A stretch of 9,778 bases of DNA. Source: Comamonadaceae bacterium (GTDB taxonomy: Bacteria; Pseudomonadota; Gammaproteobacteria; Burkholderiales; Burkholderiaceae_C). Both the position numbers and the translations under genes were made by a program. The first letter of the stretch is position 1, and each line of letters begins with the position of its first letter. The stretch lies in the NCBI GenBank assembly GCA_947483455.1, contig CANKNK010000040.1:1-9778 (forward strand), in the 5' to 3' direction. Below are positions 5,428 to 9,778 of this stretch, in pieces. The notes beneath the pieces were generated by a model, which searched no databases, was not told where the DNA came from, and saw nothing but the letters and a program-made list of their open reading frames with translations.

Positions 5428-6996
5428 TTAAATAGCCCGCTCTGTCATTTGCTTGGCGATGTAATCGGCCTGGCGGATGGCCAGCGTCACGATCGTCAGC
5501 GTGGGGTTTTCCGCGCCACCGGTGGTGAACTGGCTACCGTCACTGATGAACAGATTGGGAATGTCATGGGTTTGGCCCCAGGCATTGACCACGCCATCTT
5601 GCGCCCGCGCGCTCATGCGGCAGGTGCCCAGGTTGTGGGTGGACGGATAGGGAGGTGTACGGAAGGTCTTGATCGCACCGGCCGCCTGGTACACCCGCTC
5701 ACCTTGGGTGAACGCGTGGTTGCGCATGGCAACGTCATTGTCATGGTCATCAAAGTGCACATTGGGGATGTAATTGCCCCACTGGTCTTTGACGCTGGTG
5801 TTCAAGGTAACGCGGTTGGTCTCACGCGGCATGTCTTCACCGACCAGCCACATACCGGCCAGATTGGTGTAATGGTCCATCCACCAAGCGAAATCCGCAC
5901 CCCAGCCGCCCGGGTTGAGGAAGGCCGCCATAAAGGGTACGCCCAAGCTCAGGGTTTCCATCTCGTAGCCACCGACAAAGCCACGCTTGGGGTTGTGCGC
6001 TGCTTCGTCCCGAATGATGCCGGCCATGGTGGTACCGCGGTACATATGCACCGGGTTCTTGAACGCGGCGTAGACCGAACCGGTCATGTGCCGCATGTAG
6101 TTGCGCCCCACCTGCCCGGAGGAGTTGGCCAGGCCGTCTTTGAACATAGAGGATGCGGACAAAAGCAAGAGGCGCGGCGTTTCTATCGAGTTACCGGCCA
6201 CGCAAATAATGCGCGCCTTCTGGCGTTGCTCTTTGCCGTCCTTGTCGAAATACACAACGCCGGTGACCTTGCCTGCCGCGTTGTGCTCAATGCGCGTGAC
6301 ATGGGATTGTGGGCGGATTTCAAAATTCCCCGTCGCCTCGGCTTTGGGGATTTCGGTGTACAGCGTCGACCACTTGGCGCCGCTCTTGCAGCCCTGAAAG
6401 CAAAAGCCCAATTGCATGCAACGGCCACGGCCATCGCGCGGTTGGCTATTGATCGCCATATTGCCGGTATGCACTTCTTTGTAACCCAGCTTGGAAGCCC
6501 CGGCATGCATCACTTTGAAATTGTTGTTGCCAGGCAGGCCAGGTATACCGTTGGTGCGGGTCACACCCATTTTGTACTCGGCCTTGGCGTAGTAGGGTTC
6601 TAGGTCTTTCAGGGTAATCGGCCAATCCAGCAAATTAGCGCCTTTGAGCTCACCGTAGGCGGTTTTGACACGGAATTCATGCTCTTGGAAACGCAGAGAT
6701 GCGCCGGCCCAGTGCGTGGTCGTGCCGCCCACGGTTTTGCAAATCCATGCTGGCAGACCGGCAAAGTCTTTGGCCACCCGCCAGGAGCCCGAGGTGGTGC
6801 GCGCATCGAGCCACGCCAGTTGTACAAAAGACTTCCATTCATCGTTGATGAAAGTGGCACTCGATTGCAAAGCGCCTGCTTCCAAGACCACCACTTTGAT
6901 ACCTTTTTGACACAACTCATTGGCCAGCGTACCGCCACCGGCCCCCGAGCCAATCACCACGACTACCGAGTCGTCCGAAAAATCAAATTTAGCCAT
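5428..6996 (-). CDS. GMC-family flavoprotein dehydrogenase, gluconate/fructose dehydrogenase large-subunit type
   Basis: A 522-residue FAD-dependent alcohol/sugar oxidoreductase. The Rossmann motif is VVVIGSGAGGG (Gly16, Gly18, Gly21), with Glu39 at the end of the second strand for the FAD ribose. GGTTTHWAGAS (about 90-100) is the second FAD-contact region. Near the C-terminus, His454 (PSTHNLGTCRM) and Asn497 (GGAENPTLTIV), 43 residues apart, correspond to the catalytic His-Asn pair of GMC enzymes. Cys193, Cys199 and Cys203 (CMQLGFCFQGC) lie in the region where sugar dehydrogenases of this class hold an iron-sulfur cluster. It has no signal peptide; by analogy with fructose dehydrogenase it should be exported as a complex with the Tat-signal subunit encoded 30 bases upstream. 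GGAG lies eight bases before the ATG. Substrate is unknown: sugars, sugar acids and other alcohols are all possible. Confidence 0.9.
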   Translation of the reverse strand: MAKFDFSDDSVVVVIGSGAGGGTLANELCQKGIKVVVLEAGALQSSATFINDEWKSFVQLAWLDARTTSGSWRVAKDFAGLPAWICKTVGGTTTHWAGASLRFQEHEFRVKTAYGELKGANLLDWPITLKDLEPYYAKAEYKMGVTRTNGIPGLPGNNNFKVMHAGASKLGYKEVHTGNMAINSQPRDGRGRCMQLGFCFQGCKSGAKWSTLYTEIPKAEATGNFEIRPQSHVTRIEHNAAGKVTGVVYFDKDGKEQRQKARIICVAGNSIETPRLLLLSASSMFKDGLANSSGQVGRNYMRHMTGSVYAAFKNPVHMYRGTTMAGIIRDEAAHNPKRGFVGGYEMETLSLGVPFMAAFLNPGGWGADFAWWMDHYTNLAGMWLVGEDMPRETNRVTLNTSVKDQWGNYIPNVHFDDHDNDVAMRNHAFTQGERVYQAAGAIKTFRTPPYPSTHNLGTCRMSARAQDGVVNAWGQTHDIPNLFISDGSQFTTGGAENPTLTIVTLAIRQADYIAKQMTERAI

Positions 6997-7026
6997 GTTC
7001 TATTCTCCAAAATCGGGTTGAGGGGC

Positions 7027-7656
7027 TTAGCCCATGTAGGGCGGGGGGCTGGCTTCTTTGGAAGGCTCGGGCAACCACTTCAGGTCCTGAAAACCACGGG
7101 TGATATAGCCACCTTTTTCCCAGGCCGAGCCGGGGTAGCCGAATACCGCATAGGCCATATCGTTGTCGTAAAGCGAGGTGATGCACTGGCCGCGCACGGT
7201 GCCGAAAAACGCCGTACCCTCCATGCCACGGACAATCTCGTCGCGCTTGGCGGCGCTGGCTTTTGCGAAGTTGCCGCCCGCCGAACTGTTCAGCCAGGCA
7301 ATGCCGTCTTGCAGCATCTTGGCGCTGGCCGCATCGCCTGCGGCTTTGGCATCCAGGTCTTTGGCCAGCAAGGCGTACACGGCATCAGGCAGGCGCTTGT
7401 GCGGGTAGAGCACGCGGCCCATGGCCATCAAGGTTTGGCCTTCGGCGCTAGATAGTTTTTTGAGCTCTAAGGCCCAGGCGTTGGAAGGCGCCAGGCCGGC
7501 CAGCAAGGAGCCACTGACCAGGGTGCCGAACAAGAGGCCAGAGCCTTTCAAAAATTCGCGCCGCGCCAGCGGCACATTCACTTTGCGGACTTCTCCGCTT
7601 TCTTCGTCGCAGCCTGCGACCTCGGGGCTCGCCTGAGCAATGGAAATAACACGCAT
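7027..7656 (-). CDS. Gluconate 2-dehydrogenase subunit 3 family protein with Tat signal
   Basis: A 209-residue small subunit of the GMC dehydrogenase. Residues 29-62 form a twin-arginine signal: PLARREFLKGSG with Arg32-Arg33, then the hydrophobic run LLFGTLVSGSLLAGLAPSNAWA. The mature part has the subunit 3 pattern: LSSAEGQTLMAMGRVLYPHKRLPDAVYALLAKDLD, and the C-terminal FFGTVRGQCITSLYDNDMAYAVFGYPGSAWEKGGYITRGFQDLKWLPEP. In the family it guides the folded flavoprotein through the Tat translocon and stabilises it. The frame is open to 7788, but the ATG at 7656 is chosen because GGAG lies six bases upstream. It is the first gene of the operon with the GMC and ribbon-helix-helix genes. About 28 residues precede the Arg-Arg pair, a longer n-region than usual. 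Confidence 0.9.
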   Translation of the reverse strand: MRVISIAQASPEVAGCDEESGEVRKVNVPLARREFLKGSGLLFGTLVSGSLLAGLAPSNAWALELKKLSSAEGQTLMAMGRVLYPHKRLPDAVYALLAKDLDAKAAGDAASAKMLQDGIAWLNSSAGGNFAKASAAKRDEIVRGMEGTAFFGTVRGQCITSLYDNDMAYAVFGYPGSAWEKGGYITRGFQDLKWLPEPSKEASPPPYMG

Positions 7657-8008
7657 AGTGGTCTCCGGTGGGTTAGGTGCATACGCACGGTGGTTTGGTT
7701 CGCCCGGAAAGTATCGGTTCGAATCTCGCACTGCGGGTGATAGCAGGCTACCTACAGGGGAAACCCTAGGCCCTTGACCGGATTTCAAAAGGCCTTAGAA
7801 AATTTTTTCATGAGGGCGCAGACGCAATAGTTGGCCCGCCAAGGCGCAAGCAAAAACCAGCACATGGAAATTCAGCTTAGGCGTCATATTTCACATGCCT
7901 ATGTCACGCAATATTCATGGAATTCACCTAGATTCGGACGCAAATCCAAACAATTAGAAAAATCCATTGAATTATTTTTCAGCCTTCGGTAACAGCACCC
8001 CTGGGCAT
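7657..8008. other. Divergent intergenic region between the dehydrogenase operon and the TRAP genes
   Basis: No gene is supported here. It must hold the promoters of both divergent units. A small hairpin with a GAAA tetraloop on the plus strand (AGGG-GAAA-CCCT, with outer CCT/AGG) occupies 7751-7770 and would lie in the leader of the dehydrogenase operon. TTGGC-CC-GCCAA forms a second short dyad near 7832-7843. A possible minus-strand promoter is TTGCGT - 17 bases - TATGAC, in about 7870-7900. An imperfect dyad TTCACAT/ATGTCAC overlaps it and could be an operator. None of these is strong enough to assign with certainty. Confidence 0.4.
7663..7666 (-). promoter_or_regulatory. Shine-Dalgarno GGAG deciding the subunit 3 start
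   Basis: On the minus strand GGAG lies six bases before the ATG at 7656. It argues against the 44-codon N-terminal extension that the open frame would allow, which also lacks family similarity. Confidence 0.65.
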
Positions 8009-8893
8009 GTGCGGGCAAAGCGATTCACCCGTAGTGCCATCGCAGTCCTGGCGATAGGGCTGGGCGCCTGCTCCCCGACTGCCCTGATCAAGAAAAGCCT
8101 TGGCGACGAATTGGCCAAACAAGGCCAGTCTCAGGAGGATGACCCGGGCCTGGCGCGCGAGGCCAGCGCGTTTTACTTGAAGCTGTCGGAATCGCTATTG
8201 AAAGACACCCCCGACAACCTCAAGCTGGCGGAAGCCGTCGGTGCTGGATTGAGCCAGTACAGCTTTGCGTATGTTGCGTTTGAGGCGGAACGTCTGGCCG
8301 CCACGGATGCGCAGGCGGCCTATCGCATCAATGAGCGCGCAAAGCGCCTCTATTTACGCGCCCACCAACATACGATGCGGGCCTTGGAGCTTTCAACGCC
8401 GGGCTTTCGGGCCAAACTTGCGCATCCCGATGCCAAGCAATGGCCACTGTTATCCCAAGACCAAGTCGGCCTGGCGTATTGGGCCGCTGCCTCGTGGGGA
8501 GGCTATATATCGCTGTCCAAGGACTCCCCCGACGCCGTTGCCGACTTTCCCCTCGCCTACCGGCTGGCAACCATAGCCTGGAAGGCTAATGCCAACTACG
8601 GCAACGGCGGGCTGTCCAGTTTGATGGGAAGCTTTGAGTCCGCGCAACCAGGGGGCTCCTTGGTGAAAGCTGCCCACTATTTCGACGCCGCCATCACGAT
8701 CAGCCAGGGAAAAAACGCAGGGCCCTACATCGCCAAAGCGGAGGGCATCGCCTTGGCGCAAGGGCAGCGCGAAGCCTTTGAAATGTTGCTGAAAAAAGCC
8801 ATCGAGACCAGCGACCAACTCCCCGACATGAGCAACGACATCATGCGCCAACGGGCGCTGTGGTTGCTCCGTAGCGCCGACGACCTATTTTGA
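8009..8893 (+). CDS. TRAP transporter TatT-component lipoprotein
   Basis: A 294-residue helical lipoprotein of the TatT family, the TPR-like partner of a TRAP substrate-binding protein in TPR-protein-associated TRAP (TPAT) systems, known from Treponema pallidum. The N-terminus is a classic lipoprotein signal: basic RAKRFTR, hydrophobic SAIAVLAIGL, then the lipobox LGAC with Cys21 as the lipidated residue. The body is mostly alanine-rich amphipathic helix pairs (for example ARNE-like repeats around AYRINERAKRLYLRAHQHTMRALEL). The family-typical segment LAYWAAASWGGYISLSKD is also present. The start is uncertain. An in-frame TTG at 7967 gives 14 extra residues; I prefer the GTG at 8009 because it yields a normal-length signal peptide. 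Neither has a good ribosome binding site. The DctP-like gene follows after 12 bases, which supports the family call. Confidence 0.85.
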   Translation: MRAKRFTRSAIAVLAIGLGACSPTALIKKSLGDELAKQGQSQEDDPGLAREASAFYLKLSESLLKDTPDNLKLAEAVGAGLSQYSFAYVAFEAERLAATDAQAAYRINERAKRLYLRAHQHTMRALELSTPGFRAKLAHPDAKQWPLLSQDQVGLAYWAAASWGGYISLSKDSPDAVADFPLAYRLATIAWKANANYGNGGLSSLMGSFESAQPGGSLVKAAHYFDAAITISQGKNAGPYIAKAEGIALAQGQREAFEMLLKKAIETSDQLPDMSNDIMRQRALWLLRSADDLF

Positions 8894-8905
8894 AATAACC
8901 CCCAT

Positions 8906-9778
8906 ATGAAAATCTTGACAGCACCTTCTAGGCTACTGACTGCTTTGGTTTTATTCGCGCTCGGATTGCTCAGCAGTCCCTACTGCATGGGTGCAGACAA
9001 GCAGCTTCGCATCGGTTCTCTGGTGCCCAAAAATTCGCTCTACCACCGCCAGCTCATGGACATCGGAGAAGCCTGGCGCGCGGCGCAGCCAGAGAACAGC
9101 AAATACGTCGTTTATCCAGACGGAAGCCAGGGCGGCGAAGCGGAAATGGCGCGGCGCATGCGCATCGGACAACTGCAAGGCGCTTTGCTTTCCGTGGTGG
9201 GCTTACAAGAAATCGAGCCCTCAATCACCGCGCTGCAAGCCATCCCCATGCTATTTCGCTCTTGGGAGGAAGTGGACTATGTTCGGGAAAAAATGCGGCC
9301 ATCGATGGAGAAGAAATTTTTAGACAAAGGCTTTGTCGTACTGGCCTGGGGCGATGCCGGGTGGGTGCGATTCTTTTCTAAAGATGCAGCGCTGCGCCCT
9401 GAGGACTACAAGAAGATGAAATTTTTCGCCTGGGGCGCAGAGCCAGACCAGCAGGCCATTATGAAAAGCCTGGGCTACACGCCGGTGCCTTTGGAAACTT
9501 CGGACATTCTTCCCGCTATCCAAACCGGGATGATCAATGTGGTGCCCTCCACGCCCTACTTCGCCTTGGCCACGCAGATTTACACCTCTGCACCCCATAT
9601 GCTGGAAATCAACTGGGCGCCGATTGTCGGCGCCTTGGTGCTGACCAAAAAGAGTTGGGACGATATGAGCCCTGCCACGCAGGCGGCTATGCGTTCCGCC
9701 AGCGAGAAAGCTGGCGTTCAAATTCGCGCCAAGGCCAGACGGGAGGTCGAAGAAGCGGTCGATGCCATGAAAAAGCGC
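8906..9778 (+). CDS. TRAP transporter substrate-binding protein, DctP type (3' end cut off by window edge)
   Basis: Periplasmic solute receptor of a TRAP transporter; 291 residues are visible and the frame is still open at the edge. A signal peptide covers about residues 1-30 (basic start, hydrophobic LLTALVLFALGLLSS, cleavage after MGA). The mature start KQLRIGSLVPKNS, the segment SQGGEAEMARRMRIGQLQGALLSVVGL, the AIPMLFRSWEEVDYV region and the LETSDILPAIQTGMINVVPSTP segment are all typical of DctP. Where most DctP proteins have LKIRV, with an arginine that salt-bridges the ligand carboxylate, this one reads MKFFA, with Phe174 in the arginine place. This points to a ligand without the usual carboxylate. 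The ATG at 8906 is 12 bases after the TatT stop and has no clear Shine-Dalgarno, suggesting coupling to the upstream gene. The DctQ and DctM membrane subunits are expected downstream, outside the window. Confidence 0.92.
   Translation, partial: MKILTAPSRLLTALVLFALGLLSSPYCMGADKQLRIGSLVPKNSLYHRQLMDIGEAWRAAQPENSKYVVYPDGSQGGEAEMARRMRIGQLQGALLSVVGLQEIEPSITALQAIPMLFRSWEEVDYVREKMRPSMEKKFLDKGFVVLAWGDAGWVRFFSKDAALRPEDYKKMKFFAWGAEPDQQAIMKSLGYTPVPLETSDILPAIQTGMINVVPSTPYFALATQIYTSAPHMLEINWAPIVGALVLTKKSWDDMSPATQAAMRSASEKAGVQIRAKARREVEEAVDAMKKR

Noticed and set aside
5449..6603. Long open frame of 384 codons on the plus strand
   Set aside because: It is antisense to the GMC dehydrogenase, whose FAD and catalytic motifs are clear. 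The antisense product is rich in His, Ala, Gly and Val, as expected from a mirrored GC-rich gene, and has no recognisable domain.
6679..7455. Open frame of 258 codons on the plus strand
   Set aside because: It runs antisense across the GMC gene and subunit 3, both well supported, and shows no family motif.
7774..7788. TTGAC...TTCAA resembling a second FNR/Anr box in the divergent region
   Set aside because: The half sites are mismatched and separated by five bases instead of four, so it does not meet the TTGAT-N4-ATCAA pattern.
1..9778. CRISPR arrays, tRNA or rRNA genes, insertion sequences, phage or integron features
   Set aside because: I saw no regularly spaced repeats, no cloverleaf with a CCA-proximal stem, no transposase or integrase motifs and no long terminal inverted repeats.

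Overview
The window looks like chromosomal DNA of a Gram-negative proteobacterium, most likely a betaproteobacterium of the Burkholderiales (Comamonadaceae-like). This is an inference from the moderately high GC content, the ArsR type with a C-terminal cysteine cluster, the Tat-exported GMC dehydrogenase pair, the small c-type cytochrome and a TPR-associated TRAP transporter. Nothing in the window fixes the genus. I see no rRNA, tRNA, CRISPR array, insertion sequence or integrase.

Layout. (1) Positions 1-617, minus strand: the promoter-proximal end of an arsenic-resistance operon, with an arsR repressor gene followed by an arsC-type arsenate reductase that runs off the left edge. (2) 856-1557, plus strand: an exported SOUL-family haem-binding protein. 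(3) 1594-3840, minus strand: a small 2-oxoglutarate/Fe(II) oxygenase-like gene with its own perfect FNR/Anr box and a terminator overlapping its stop codon, then a class I amidotransferase-like (BPL_N) protein, then a prolyl-4-hydroxylase-like oxygenase. (4) 4052-4928, minus strand: glyoxalase I tightly coupled to a monohaem cytochrome c. (5) 4971-5002: a strong hairpin separating that pair from the next operon. (6) 5021-7656, minus strand: a three-gene operon of a Tat-signal gluconate-dehydrogenase-type subunit 3, a GMC flavoprotein dehydrogenase and a ribbon-helix-helix protein. (7) 7657-8008: a divergent intergenic region. (8) 8009-9778, plus strand: a TatT lipoprotein gene and a DctP-like TRAP substrate-binding protein gene that runs off the right edge.

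How the genes may work together. The subunit 3/GMC pair should form a periplasmic dehydrogenase in which the flavoprotein is carried out through the Tat pathway by its small partner. The monohaem cytochrome c two genes downstream is a plausible electron acceptor, taking the place of the multihaem cytochrome subunit of classical gluconate and fructose dehydrogenases. The TatT/DctP pair matches the TPR-protein-associated TRAP (TPAT) arrangement. Its binding protein has phenylalanine where most DctP proteins have the carboxylate-binding arginine, which hints at a non-carboxylate, perhaps hydrophobic, ligand. The most informative regulatory signal is the perfect TTGAT-N4-ATCAA box placed exactly as in a class II FNR promoter, upstream of an oxygenase-like gene.
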